NCBI GenBank assembly: GCA_000711775.1 | Contig: ARYC01001389.1 | Location: 1-64,000 of the forward strand | Direction: 5' to 3' | Length of the DNA stretch: 64,000 nt | From: Oxytricha trifallax | Lineage: Eukaryota; Ciliophora; Spirotrichea; Sporadotrichida; Oxytrichidae | In this document: positions 11,301 to 23,645 of the stretch, piece by piece | How the letters are laid out: the number at the start of each line of letters is the position of its first letter | Position numbering within the stretch: position 1 is the stretch's first letter | Notes under the pieces: model-generated | What the model saw: the letters and a program-made list of their open reading frames with translations, nothing else | The model's database searches: none | Told to the model about the DNA's origin: nothing | Position numbers and translations under genes: made by a program

Positions 11301-12030
11301 GAGGCATCAAAGACATTAAATCCACTTGAGTTCTGCTCTCAGCATTCTTCTTAAAAAACTAAATATTTTTATAGTTTCCCAATTTATATATTAAAACATA
11401 TAAGTTACAGATATAGTAAAATTTCAAAATCGAGAATTAGTGAAATTAAAAAAAGAGTTTTATCTAAATTTACAAATCTTCAAACCTAAAATTATAATTT
11501 TGTTACCAAAAAAAGCTTCATTCGTTAATGAATTTATTTTGAGTAATCTATTTTCTCAATAAACTATGCTACAATTGAATACTACTCTAATACATCTGTT
11601 TAGCTCTTTGACTGTTTAATTGAGCATTTTACATAAACTATTCTAAGAATAAACATTAACTTGTTTATTTAAGAATACTGCCCTTCAATTTATATGATTT
11701 AAATTACAATTTTAGATCAGCAATATTTCTATTAGGGCGATATATTTCCAGAAACAGGGTGACTCTTAAAACCTTCAATTCCTATAAGTGACTAGTTAAG
11801 CATTTGCTGCTTGCTTTTATGTGGTTTGATTGTGACAGCTTAGGGTCTGAGGATGTTTTGCTACTTTTTGGTAAGCATTTATTTCAGGAGAGTTTAATTT
11901 GGCATGTTCATTCTTCTGTAATTTATATTCATATTACTGTTTAAACGTGGAGAAAGTGAAGATGTTCGCGCTCCATAAAATGTTGTAAAATCTACTTAAT
12001 ATAGAATTCGGAATAGTGAATTGCTTAAAT
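8390..12030 (-). CDS. Protein with two cyclic-nucleotide-binding domains (copy B)
   Basis: Minus-strand multi-MDS gene. An N-terminal Asn/Gln/Ser block lies at about 12020-11720. At about 11360-11200 comes KNAESRTQVDLMSLMPLVKE, the same lead-in as in the neighbouring gene at 12295-16803. First domain: NGESLYIIIDGQVDIKI at about 11110-11060. Second domain: KRGQFLFREGEDAEHFYIIK at about 10380-10320 and GSGKMVGDDEIM near 9930, matching the phosphate-binding-cassette region in position though not its consensus. FLKLRAQSEEAWQIM near 9690 matches FMRIENQQSAWKAL of the neighbour. A Ser/Asn/Gln-rich tail runs to about 8400. An IES at 8765-8823 (AAAAT) is resolved; others at about 11470-11700 and 9735-9830 are not. 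The protein probably binds cAMP or cGMP; no kinase or channel part was seen. Confidence 0.75.
8765..8823 (-). other. IES, 59 bp, pointer AAAAT
   Basis: AAAAT at both ends. Excision joins IIKLQN to LLQALESKK in frame and removes a TGA. Confidence 0.68.
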
Positions 12031-12294
12031 CTTTATGAAAGACCTTTCATTATAATTTATGAACATAAAATGTCTAGTTTTGTTAAGGAAAATGTGTCAT
12101 AGTTTATCTTAAAGCAAATCGCTACTGTTCTTAGGAAGTCTAATAAGTTGAGTAATTCAAATTTTATTCCTAAAAGGCTATAGTATTGTTATAATTTACT
12201 TTTTATTTTGGTGAGTTAATCTAACTGATTTCTTTATATTATAGCTACTACTACCTCTAATTATTATTTTATTATATACCTGATGAATTCAGCC

Positions 12295-15200
12295 TCATAA
12301 ATGATTATTGATTTTAAGGATAAAATTGGTGCTATTATTACTCTGTCTATACATTTTAATGATTTATTCTTCTAGTGTTAAGAGCAGAGAGGTTATTAGG
12401 TTAAATTGATTGCCTAGATTGGAAAAATGAACTTGATGTTTAATTTATTTAAGAGTTGAATTCGGAGATATAGTTTTGATTTAATTTTGGGGTTTGAAGT
12501 TTAAAATCTGACTCTTTTAATACTACTGCGCTTCTTTGATGGTTGAATCCTATTGGTGAAGCCTTGTCATTTTATTTAATAAATAAATAGAGTACGGCGT
12601 ATTTTTTTATGGAAAAAAAGATGTTATAAGTTTATCTTCAATATATTAAAGTTAATGAGATATAATAGTAAACTATTCCATTTTAAGATGGAGAATCTTG
12701 CTTATTAACAAACAGTACTTTATTTTTTCTAACTGTATCTTGGGAGCTTCTTACTTAATCTCTTTGAAAATTTTGATGAGTAGTAAGTGAAGAATTTAAT
12801 CTTTCATTTTTATCATTAGATGCCCGAAGTTCTGATTCTTTTCTATACCAGTTTTATCTTAGCACTCTAGTGGTTAAGGAGTCATTTTAAAAGTGTGGAG
12901 GCTAATTTGAATAAATAGGTTAAATAAAATCATAGTGATAATCAATTTCAATTATATCAGTGTTTTCTGATTATTTAATTGATAAATATATAATAAGGAA
13001 TTTTTACAGATATTATTTTTTTTAAAAAAAACAATCTTAATTTATTTCCATAACCATAATTTTATCTGAAACTATCATTCGATAAATTATTGATCTAGCT
13101 GTCCATTAACAAATTCTTTTGAAATCTCTCTTTATTCAAGTGAATTAAATTGTCAATTAGTGAGATTTAATTCATTTAATTTTGATTAATTTGTTCTTTT
13201 AGCTTTGATTTTTCAGTCTGTTTATTTTATGGTTATGGAGACTTAATTGGTGAGTTATAATTCAAATATTTAATATACATTTGACAATTAAAAGACAAAA
13301 ATTATATATTAAATTATAATCTGTTGCAAGACTTCGTTTTAATAAATAAATATTTATCTTTATATTTCATAAGTTTTACAAAGCAATATTCTTGTTTATC
13401 TACTAATTTTTATAATGAATAAAATAATCATTAGAATTTTAGAATTTTAACTTCATTTATTAAATTTTTTATTAAATAAGAACAGTATAAGATTCTAATC
13501 ACTTATTTTTATTATTTAATATTATTTAATTAAATCCTTAATTTTTCTGTCTGCAATTAAGTTGCAGTGCTTTCCAGGCGCTTTATTGATTCTCAATTCT
13601 CATAAAATCTTCTCTCTTCATAGCACCCACAAGCCCATTGAGTGAGCAGCAAATAACAGTGGTACTATAAATTTCATCGTGATTCACCATGTCTTCGTCC
13701 CCTATTAGGTTGCCCTTCTCCAATTTGAACAACTAAAGTATTTATTAACAATCAGATATTTAATTTATTATACGACTTACATAAACCTTATGAGTTTTAT
13801 TGTTTTTACCAGTATTTATTAGGCTCTTAGTGTTGCTCACTTTCATGGATCTTAGTGGATTTTCTAAAATTTCTTTAGTTGACATGCCACCTATAGCCTT
13901 GTTATCTTATCCTATGGGTCTATCTTTCTCCATTCTTAAATATAGTAGTATATATTCACATTAATATAGTAAAATTAGAAGTAGTATAAACCTGCTTATT
14001 ATCTCAGAAATAAATTTAGCTACTCAATATAATATTAAATGTGAATTCGTGTAACCTCAAATTAGCCATCTTTAACTATGTAAACATATTCAGCTGGCTC
14101 TCCCTCTCTGTACAAAACTTGATTTTTAATGGTTTTTAGATCTATAAATTGGTAAGTAAGCTTTCCCAATGATGTCTTGGTTTTAAAATATATCAATATA
14201 AAGAAGAACAGCAATAACTTCATATTATTAGGTTAACTATGAGAAGTAAGGTAGCTATCTCAAAAACTATATTCTCTCATTATATTTTTTTCTCTCAATA
14301 ATTCCCAGCACTTTTATATAATCTTATTTACTGATCACTGCGAAATGTGTGTTCTAGATGCATCTGATTGATGCCATACGAGGTTAAAATATATTTTATA
14401 TTATAAATTTCATTAATTTCATTAATTTATTGCGATAGTTTATACTTTAAAAGATATTTTAATTATTTCTTGAGGTTTCTACTCAATCAAAGCTAACTCT
14501 CCAAAAGATTAACCGTTTCCTAATTATGATATCTCAATATTTTAATAATTTATTTTAGTCTATGATAATTACTGATAATTTATTTGAAAAAAACTATAGA
14601 ATTTTAGATAATAATTATTAGCATCTCTATATTTTTAGATGAAAATTCTTTCTATTCTAATTCTAATTACTACTCATTGATATTATTGATATTTTACAAG
14701 TCATAAGCTCCAATCTCAATACCATTTGATAAATTGCTTTCCACTTTTTCTTGTTTTTTCTTACTGCTCTTCTTTATGTCTCATTTAAAAAATATTAATA
14801 AGCTAATTATATAGTAAATAATATTTTGGGAATTCTATAACTTGTATAGTATATAATTTTTATTAAAATGTCTTGGTTAATTTGCTGAATCATGTTAATT
14901 TAATCTTTGAATGCGTTATTACTTCCTGCCATCGGATTTGCTCCATAATTGTTATTAGCAAAATTAAACAGAAATAAAAATATAAAAGTACTAATTGTAA
15001 CAAATATAGTTTAATATTTAAATAGTAGCATTCCCTTGATTATATATAGTGCTGCTTTTGTCTTCAATCTCACTTTCAGACTCACCCTAGCTAATAATTG
15101 ACAATTCACTTCTAAAACTATCCTCCTCATCAATAATGATTCTCTGAAGCAGTTTATCGTCTTATTGATACTTTAAAGCCTGTGGTTGTACTGTTGCATT

Positions 15201-16803
15201 AGTTTACAACGACATACTGCTTTCTTATTGACCTTTCTGAATATTGTTGAGGACAGCTGTGAAACGAGGATGGCTATTTTACTATGGATTTTCATAAGTA
15301 CTTCTCACTTCCTCATCTTCTTAGTCTATTTAGTCCAGTTAATTTTGCATAATAGTGCGGGTTTTATTTTTAAAAATCAGCTGTTAACGGACATTTCCAG
15401 TACCTGAGGCAAGCAAAAATTAAAATCACTTTACTTTTAAACACATTTAGATTTTATGCTGAGGCAGATGTTGATGGATCAGACGAGTTTTGATTCTATT
15501 TTTAGACTAATTAATTACTGAACAATGACCCAGTGTTATTATTAATAAGTACACTTTTTCGTATTTTCATGTTACTTTTGACCTAAGCCCCAACTTTACT
15601 GGAGCTAATTTTTCTCTATGTCACCTAGCTTTTCTCTTAAACTATATCTTTTTAGCTTAATTTTTTGCCCTTCGATCCCGCTTACCCTTTACTACTATTT
15701 TATATGAGAACACTCACTCTTCCCCTCAATATTACATAGAAACAATCGCCGTAGTCGCCTTGTTTGAATACAAACTTCCCTGCTTCACAAAATTCATAGC
15801 GGAGGGCCTGGCAGAGATCTATCAAGTGGTGTGTCTCGATTTCACCTCTCTCTTTGAAAAAACGAATTTCCTTTAACATTGGGGCTAATGTATTAAGATC
15901 TTTTTCTGTTCGCTGCTCTGGATTTAAATAAATTTATATTTTTCTCTATAATTAACTAAAAAAAGAGACCCCAAATTTTTTATTACAAATCCAATACAAT
16001 TGAGTATCAATTTATTGATAAAATCTAATTTTAAGCATTCTTCTTAAGAATCTGAATAATCATCTAAAAACATAAAAATTAAGCTCACAGGGTATTACTT
16101 ACAAGGAGTTGTGGATCTGGAAAGTTACTGTTACTATGCGGTTACTGCTATGAGTTTGATAGATGCGATTATTGCTTAAAATACAAAATAATTCTACCTT
16201 AATATTAAATTTTCCTTAATAAAAATAACTTGAAATTCATAAATTTATAATAGTTATTTGAAACTCTTGTTACTGATGACTTTCTCTGGTTATCTATATT
16301 TACATTATGAATTTGATTTGTACCATTGTTATTGTTTTGAGATTAAACTATGAGTTTAGTTCTATTTTCGTCATCCTAAAGTCCTAGTTTTTTTAAAAAT
16401 TATTTATTAATTATATCAGCTTAATGAATATATTTCATATTACCTAGTTAAGATTTAGATTATTCTGTATCTTGAAATTTCTCATTTTATTTCTGCTATT
16501 CTTTGCTCTTCAAATTAAAAGATGAGCTTCTTCTGTTATGAGTTTTATTATTCATATCATTTATTTTCAGTAAACTCTTTGAATTGTTATCATCATATTT
16601 ACCATCTTCTATGATAAATTAGTATATAATTTTTGTATATACATTTATCTATATATCACATCATAAAATTATAAAAATATGACTATTAACTCTTTATTGC
16701 TATTTGGAAATAAAGATTAAGAGTGATTGGGAGAACAGATATTCATAGGGGAACGGTTTGAGGGTGTCCCTTGGGACGACTGGAATTAATAAGAAGATGT
16801 CAT
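12295..16803 (-). CDS. Protein with two cyclic-nucleotide-binding domains (copy A)
   Basis: ATG at 16803 begins MTSSYQFQSSQGTPSNRSPM, a Ser/Asn-rich leader. After a 39-bp intron (16064-16102) and an IES the family lead-in ILKKNPEQRTEKDLNTLAP appears, then domain 1: EAGKFVFKQGDYGDCFYVIL near 15740 and, beyond a Ser/Asp-rich insert, PRMASIRC near 14370 with FLRQLPYFSQLTK. Domain 2 is QVLYREGEPAEYVYIVKDGQ near 14110 and GNLIGDEDMV near 13710. Introns: 13733-13780 (GTAAGT..TTTAG) and possibly 15404-15434. Five IESs are resolved. An Asn/Gln/Lys-rich block at 12900-12300 ending at TGA 12295 is probably the C-terminus, but it could belong to copy B. Copies A and B are tandem and share architecture, so they look like an old duplication. 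Confidence 0.78.
13936..14048 (-). other. IES, 113 bp, pointer GAAT
   Basis: GAAT repeated at both ends; removal joins QFEVTR to MEKDRPIG within copy A in frame. Confidence 0.65.
14183..14234 (-). other. IES, 52 bp, pointer AACC
   Basis: Removal joins LPYFSQLT to KTSLGKLTYQF, exactly the continuity expected between two cyclic-nucleotide-binding domains. Confidence 0.72.
15404..15434 (-). other. 31-bp insert: intron or IES
   Basis: The insert begins GTAAAG and ends CTCAG, as an intron would, but is also flanked by GTA on both sides, as an IES would be. Either removal gives the same product, joining NLNVFKS to TGNVRQQL in frame. Confidence 0.55.
15925..16039 (-). other. IES, 115 bp, pointer AAT
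   Basis: Short 3-bp repeat, but removal creates ILKKNPEQRTEKDL, paralleled by KNAESRTQVDL in the tandem copy. Confidence 0.65.
16390..16449 (-). other. IES, 60 bp, pointer AACTAGG
   Basis: Seven-base direct repeat around an AT-rich 60-bp insert. The length is a multiple of three, so both forms stay in frame; the long repeat argues for an IES. Confidence 0.68.
16613..16686 (-). other. IES, 74 bp, pointer ATAG
   Basis: ATAG at both ends; removal joins SNKELI to EDGKYDDN in frame near the N-terminus of copy A. Confidence 0.62.
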
Positions 16804-17286
16804 TAATTAAGTTTTATTTAATTCTATTTTAATAATTACGTCTACTCTTCTCTACAAATTATATTTATCAAATCTTGTAAATCCTATCATGTTTTTATTA
16901 CATTATGTAGATCAATTAAAAATATTTTAGATAGATTAATTAATTAAAATTTACTCAAAATATAATCAATGATAAGTAAGCATGTAAGCTTTTAATTTCT
17001 AAGATTATTCTTGCATTATTGTGAAAATATTTATACTGAATTCTTTAATTTATTTGAAAAAATCATTTTGCATTATCTAATGAGAAATTTTATTATCAAA
17101 ATCCTGTAGTTCACTGTTATTTTTAACTTATAGTATTATTTGAACTGCTCTAATCTTCTAAATTCTAAATAACATGAAAATAAAGGCTATTTCGGAAAAA
17201 TATAAAAAGAAGCAAATGTAATTAATTACTAAACTTAATCAAAATCATTATAATCATTAATTAATTGAATCAGATCCAATTTAGTT

Positions 17287-18587
17287 TCATCGAATATCTT
17301 GGGGATCTACACTTTATTTTTGATTATCCTGATCAAGTCTTGTCATAAAATACTTCGCTATTTCATATTAATTGAAAGGCAAATTTCAATTTTTAGGTAT
17401 CATTGCGTTTGACATATCAATCAAATGACAATTTTCCTAAATCGTTTAATATCCTACTCTATCTATTAACACTTAAGGTATGCTATTTTAAATTATAATT
17501 AATGTGGAATTTGAATATTCTGATATTTCTTTAATTTATTACTTTCATTATGCGGATTAATTCATTCTCTTTATAAGAACTTCTAAATGAAATTCAAGTA
17601 AATTGAAAGTGTAACTCTCATTTGTTTTATCAACAAAAACAATTTAAGGTTGAGTTTTAGTGCACATTTCCTACAATTTATAGTTTGATGCAGGTTCCTT
17701 GCGCTTTAGCATTCCACAGACAAAGATTTATTCAAGCATTTTTATAATTATCTTGGCAAATGGACTACTTCCATAAAAACATACGGATTGTTTAACCTGG
17801 TAATCTTTTTAAAATAAGACTTTGTATAAGGTGTCAAATGCCTGAGTAAATCCCAAGCCGTTTAATAATTGTTAGGTAATTGGCAAAGTTTTATCAAACC
17901 TTGCCTAATTTTTACATACAAATGTGCTAAGTGATTCTTAAACAGATATCAAAGCCATTTTTCTTTCAATCAATCCAGTGTTATTTAAAAAGTGTAAAAT
18001 TTGATTCAGCTTTGTTCATTCTCTGAAATTAGTATTAAATTTTCTGAATTTTCCCAATGAATTTTTACAAAGTCAGAAATATCCTCAATTTCCCCTTTTT
18101 TAAATAAGTCAGTAAATTATACTATGATTTCTTGTTTAGTAAATTTAGTTTGTTTAGTTTGCTCCTACTTTTACATCTATTAGAAATTTCTATCTTTCAA
18201 TTCATTAAAATATGTTTTATCTCCAGCGATAAGAATTACATTTTGAAGCCCCTCTAGTAAATCTTTTATGCTTTTATACTTGACTTCCCTTCCTTTAATT
18301 CCGTGCTAATTAAGAGCCTTTGCACCCTCATTTTTAGGCTTTGTGAAGAAATCTATAGGTAGTCCTTAACTTTACTAGTAACATCTAAATTGGAGATAAA
18401 ATTCTTTTTTGTCAGTATTTTGATATACATCAACACTCTCAATATTTTTATTTATGTCTTTGAGAAATTGAATAACTTTTTCTGAGTTTTCTGGTCCATA
18501 AGGGTATTTGGCTTCGAAGAAATGAGTATGTTTGAAGTTCATTAAATAATATTCAGCAAGTTTATAATTATATAGAGTTTTGCTCAT
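17287..18587 (-). CDS. Hypothetical protein downstream of the kinase
   Basis: ATG at 18587 begins MSKTLYNYKLAEYYLMNF. The frame is open, with TAA/TAG as Gln, to a TGA near 18010 (about 190 codons). A second block, in another frame, runs about 17980-17563 (LLNGLGFTQAFDTLYKVLFQ), and a third reaches TGA at 17287 after a resolved IES at 17374-17562. The first junction, near 18000, is unresolved. No domain recognised; the sequence is a mix of hydrophobic helices and Lys/Glu and not low complexity. The start lies only 9 bp after the TGA of the kinase frame, so this could be the C-terminal half of the kinase protein if an IES covers that TGA. Confidence 0.55.
17374..17562 (-). other. IES, 189 bp, pointer AATTAAT
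   Basis: Seven-base direct repeat; removal joins LEVLIKRMNQ to YEIAKYFMTRL in frame. Confidence 0.75.
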
Positions 18588-18596
18588 AAATAAGAC

Positions 18597-21500
18597 TCAT
18601 CTGTTTTCATTAATTTAAATATTCGATCTATAATCATTAGTTATATTCTTAAATTAAATGGTTTAAATTTCTACTTTAAATTGAATTTTATCAATAATAA
18701 TTTTGTTCATTTTTTCTCGCATTTTATCTACCTGTATTTTTTCAAGTTTTTTCATGATAACATCCGCAAATACCTTAACCTTACTGAAAGCATTATGTTT
18801 GTCCTCTTCCGTTATCTCTATTTCTTAGATCTAGAATTGAGGCATGGGATCCTTGCCTGAATCTGTAACCCAGGGGTGAGATTTTATCTAAGAAATACTT
18901 ATTCTTTGTTCAGGGTTTTTAGTCAGAATTTTAGTTAATAATTATCTTTATAAACACATGAGGGGCAATCAAAATGGAATACAATTTATAATCGTAAGTA
19001 AAATCTAATTAATTTAATTTAATAAGAATTTTCGAAATCAAATCTTGTAGTGAGGAATCGATATTGCCAGGCCATGGAATTTCCTGTGTTTAAATCCTCT
19101 TAAACAAATCTGGTATCTAATTAGATACAAATGGATGCTTTTTGTAAGCCATAAAATATAGTGTGATTCCACAAGCCCAAATATCAGATTTCCTACCCTT
19201 GTAAGTTGAACCGATACATGCTTCAGGACTGAAATAATAGTAACTCCCTTGAGAATTCGTCAAACTATCATCATTTGTTTTTATTGGAATATAATTAAAT
19301 GCAATTTTACATTAAATCATTATAAGCTAAATTTTTATATTTTATATGTATTTTAATTATTTAGATTCATCACCACCTGATTCCATAATAGAACTCACTC
19401 CAAAATCAGACAGTTTTAGGTTGTTAAACTCATCCAGAAGTATGTTTTCTGGCTTTATATCTCTATGTATAATTTTAGCATTTTCATGGCAATATTCAAT
19501 AGCAATGATCAGTTGTCTAAAATATTTCCTCATTTCCTGTTAGCTTAAATCCTTTTTACTCAAGAGCTTTTGTAGTGTCCCATTCTTAATATATAATACA
19601 TGATAATTTGGTTTATTAAATAAAAAAAATAATTATATATAAATAATCTTGATAAGATCTGTGATTAGATATAACTTGTCATGTTTAGGGTCATCAATAA
19701 TTTCATAAAGTCTCACGATATTTGGGTGATCCTAGAATATATATATTAATTCAAGAGTAATTTTACCAATTTCTTTAATATTGCCATTTCAGTTTCTACT
19801 GTATCATATGCATGCTTATTTTTAGATATAAATATTCTCTTTAATTTTCTTTTATTCATTATTTTCATGGCATATTGAATCTTTGTTTGCTAATCTATGC
19901 ACATCACTACTTTTGCAAATTTTCCCCTATTAAGAAAAAAGGTCAGAACAAATTGTAAAAATAACTAATATTCCGAAGGTAAATATGGCATAAAATTTCT
20001 TTCATAACTTACTATCCAATAGGTTGAATTACTAAGTACTAATTAATGCAAGTTTTTCCATTAATCTTTGTACTAATTGCACTTATTGTAGTGATGCTTT
20101 TCACACTTTTATTTGTGGGTATATGAATCTTTTTGCGCTCGCTAAACCTGTCTAATGGTGAGGCAAGCTCTATTTATCTTGTCTCAGATTGTTTCTTTTT
20201 GTCTTACTCAAGTTTAATCAAGTTTTCTTTTGTCAAATTTGATGGTTGCTTAGTCAGTTTTATTTTTATTACAAAACTAGTAACAGAATTTTTTAGGGTT
20301 TATATAGAAATTTGAAAAAGTTTTGGTTTGTCTGGAATAATCGAAAGAATGTTATTGTTAAAGGTCATACCAAAAACGAAAAAGAGTCAGATATAAATAT
20401 AAATTTATCCAAGCGCTTAGAGCTATTTCGACTGGTATGTTTTAACTTCCTCATTAGATTCTGTTTTCTTGTGCATATCGTTTTAGGATTTATCATCTTC
20501 ATTATTTAAAGCTGACTCTAAGGTTTTCTGATCCAAATATGTATTGCTTAAATCTGAATTAGCTTGTTTTGATTATCTATTTACAGTAGTTTCGTTTTTC
20601 TGAATACTTCCTAATTTCTTTTCTGGCAGTTAGTCGATTTTGTTTAGTTTTAAACTGAAGTATCTTTAGAATTTTGTAGTTATACTGAATTGAAAATTAA
20701 TTCATAATTACAGAGTTTATAATTGAGTTAAATATATAAATTAGAATGTACCATCGAGCATTTTCATGAGATTAGACTGTTATAGTTATTGATCTCTTTC
20801 GAAACTAGAGAATTTAGTTTTTATCGTGTCATTATCCATTTTTGAAGCATTACAAATTATACCATATTTTAAACTAAAAATATTAACAGCATCTGATGGT
20901 GAATCTCTTATTCTTCTCTAGCTTGGGAGACCTCCTCGATTGTATTTGTTATATTAATCGAGCAAACTTTCACTAGAAAGCAAATTATTCCCCTGTAAAA
21001 TGTACTAAGGAGGCAGTGATTACTTTCTTTAATTTCTCAAAAAGCTTGATTTTACAATGTTCTTAGAAGAATGTGAGTTAAAGCTTGAAATTTGATTTGT
21101 CTAAAAATTAGGGTTGAATTAGTTCATATTTCTGTTAAAATTATCATTGCTATTCGCTGCTAATCTTCCAAGCTAGCTCGGTCGGAATTATTAGCTATAG
21201 CCGTATTTACATAAAATATATCCAATGTAGAGTGGGAAATGTGCTATAAAATATATTGTTAAATACTTAATCATATTTCCCTTTTGGTGAGGCATTAATA
21301 TTCAATGTATTATAATCATAAGAACTCATTTATTGATCACGAGACCTGCTTGACATGAGGGATGGCTCATAAATAGTATCTCCGCTAACTTTTATTATAT
21401 TTTGCAGTTCATATGTGAAATCTCCTGGATTAAAATCCTTTAAGCCAAACCTTAAAGAATTATCTTGGGTTTACCCACTACTTGTTGGTGAGTATGTTCT

Positions 21501-22657
21501 TCGGGCAAATCAATAAAAATAATATAAATGCATTTTTTAATAATAAATGCTAATAAATAAGCTAGAATTATATCGAAAGTTATAGAACGCTTTGCTAACT
21601 ACCCAGATAAATTTAAATTCTTTCACTCTCAGAAATTTAAATATCCAAAAATTTGAATGAATCTTTGAATAAATAAAAAGTTTTACTCTCATATAAGAAA
21701 TATAGTCACAAAATTGTATTGAAGAACGAAAATGGGGTTCACTATAAATTATTTAAGTTTAAAAGAATTTTGAAATTTCCTCACCTTTACTTTTATAAAA
21801 CATATTTTTCAAAAATACTATTGAATTACATGTCATTATTGAAATCCTGAGGTGTGGTATAGGAGCATGGACTAAATTCATAATTATTGTTATTATTATA
21901 GTTGTTATTCAAGAAATTAATCCTTATTCTAGAATCTTAATCCAATATTTAATTGTCATTTGGAATCATTAATGACAAACGAGAGTCATTTTGTAAATTT
22001 TGTTTGAATTATCAGAAATGAATTAATAATCAAGAATTTGTACACGCTATTTTATTACTAATTTGATTTAAATATATTAAAATGCCACGTATCTCGAAAT
22101 CCATAAAATTTCGAGATACGTGCCAAAAAATCGAATTAATAAATTAAGTTACTAATAGCGAAATAAAAATGAAATTAATTTTTAAGAAATTGATAGTTCA
22201 TTTAATAATAAGTATTATTATAATCAATAAATTAAAATTAAATATAGTTTAAACATAATTATTTAAAAGTAATCAGCATTATTAGTATTATAAATTTTAT
22301 AAATTTGTATTTATATTATTTATTTTAAATATATGAACTATCAATTTCTTAAAAGTTAATTTAATTTTTATTTAGCTATTAGTAACTTAATTAATTAATT
22401 TGATTATTTGGTACGTATCTCGAAATTTTATGGATTTTGAGATACGTGGCATTTTAATATATTTAAATCAAATTAGTAATAAAATAGTGTGTACAAATTC
22501 TTGATTATTAATTCATTTCTGATAATTCAAACAAATTTTACTCATTATGAGAATCTACTAGTAAGGAGGCATTAGAATTAGTAAATGCTGTCCTTCTTCT
22601 ATCTCTGAAATTTTTCTTTCTACGCTAATTTATGCTTGGATTTTCCTATAAGCTCAT
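18597..22657 (-). CDS. Ser/Thr protein kinase, CAMKK-like
   Basis: ATG at 22657 starts MSLQENPSINQRRKKNF. An Asn/Ser/Gln-rich N-terminal region of several hundred residues spans 22657-20100. The kinase domain follows: Gly-loop IGQGKFAKVV (split by an 86-bp intron, 19927-20012), Lys of YAMKIMNK, a 35-bp intron at 19732-19766 before [11 protein letters not shown], catalytic loop [13 protein letters not shown] near 19450, LSDFGVSS near 19410, FSPEACIG near 19230, [12 protein letters not shown] near 19180, and HPWVTDSG near 18870. All key catalytic residues are present. DFGVSS and the IWACGITLY stretch resemble CaM-kinase-kinase/LKB1-type AMPK-activating kinases. After the domain comes an acidic then basic helical tail to TGA at 18597. 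A 556-bp palindromic IES interrupts codons near residue 37. Other junctions (20030-20500, 19260-19350, 19020) are unresolved. Confidence 0.85.
21991..22546. repeat. Palindromic IES, 556 bp, pointer AATGA
   Basis: The insert lies in the kinase gene between SLLVDSH and NDSRLSL; excision with the AATGA pointer restores the frame. Its two ends are inverted repeats of about 230 bp (roughly 21993-22225 and 22310-22541) with only a few mismatches, and each arm contains a smaller hairpin around CGTATCTCGAAAT. It codes for nothing recognisable, so it looks like a non-autonomous (MITE-like) element now removed as an IES. Confidence 0.82.
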
Positions 22658-22699
22658 TCAAAAACATAACATAAATAAAAAAATTAAAAATTATATCTT

Positions 22700-23640
22700 A
22701 AGATGTAATTAAAATGAAGACATTAAGAAATACTGATGTGTCCTTTATATATATATATATATAATAATCAAATTCAAATACTTATCTATAATTCTAATAT
22801 AAAAATCATGAATTTATATTCTAATTGAATCTCCAAATTACCTCATGAGTAAATTCCTTAAATTGTTAAGTCTTGCTTCTTAAGCTATAATTGGTAATTT
22901 TTCTAAATTATCTGTGTTTTAAGCTAATTTCTTAACACTTCTTATAAGATTTCTACCTTAATTTGATGGAGTATTTCTTCCATTCTTTTAGCTTGAGTCA
23001 ATCAACACAAAAAAAAAATAATAAACTGTTTTTTATTAATATTTAATTTTAATTAATTTTGATTGTATTTATTCAAAATTTAAGTCATAAAATTATAAAG
23101 AACAATAATTTTAGTATTGTAAATTACAGAACCTAATTTATCTTATTTTAATCTTTAAAGAGTAAATAAAATTTACTCAAACTTTTAGGCAAAAAAAACT
23201 TAAGATATTATTATTATTAAATTGCATGTTTCTTAGAAGTATAAAACTCAAGTTATAGTAAGATATCATTAATGCTTTCTTTTTTGTTTATCTATGAATA
23301 CATTCTTTAATTTAGCTTTTTGGAATCTTGAAGGAAGTTATATTTTAGTTGAGTGTAAGAATAAATTAATACTAAAATTTTAAAATGCTTTTAAAAGTCT
23401 TGTAACTAATTTAGTTAATTATTATATTCATAAACCAAAAATAAATTAATACACTAATTCATATATTATTTTTAAATTATCTCAGTAAAATATCATAAAT
23501 TGTACAAAAAAATCAATTTTTATGATAAATTCATAAAAATTAATTAAAGTCATTAAAGATAAGGGATTTTATAAAAGAAAACAATAACTATAATGACTGA
23601 ATAAAATAGATTTTTTAATTTTTTTTAGGCATTTTATTTT
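22700..23640. other. AT-rich stretch, no gene seen
   Basis: Lies between the starts/ends of two minus-strand genes. Contains a short TA microsatellite near 22750 and poly-A/T runs; no coding block found. Confidence 0.45.
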
Positions 23641-23645
23641 TCAAT

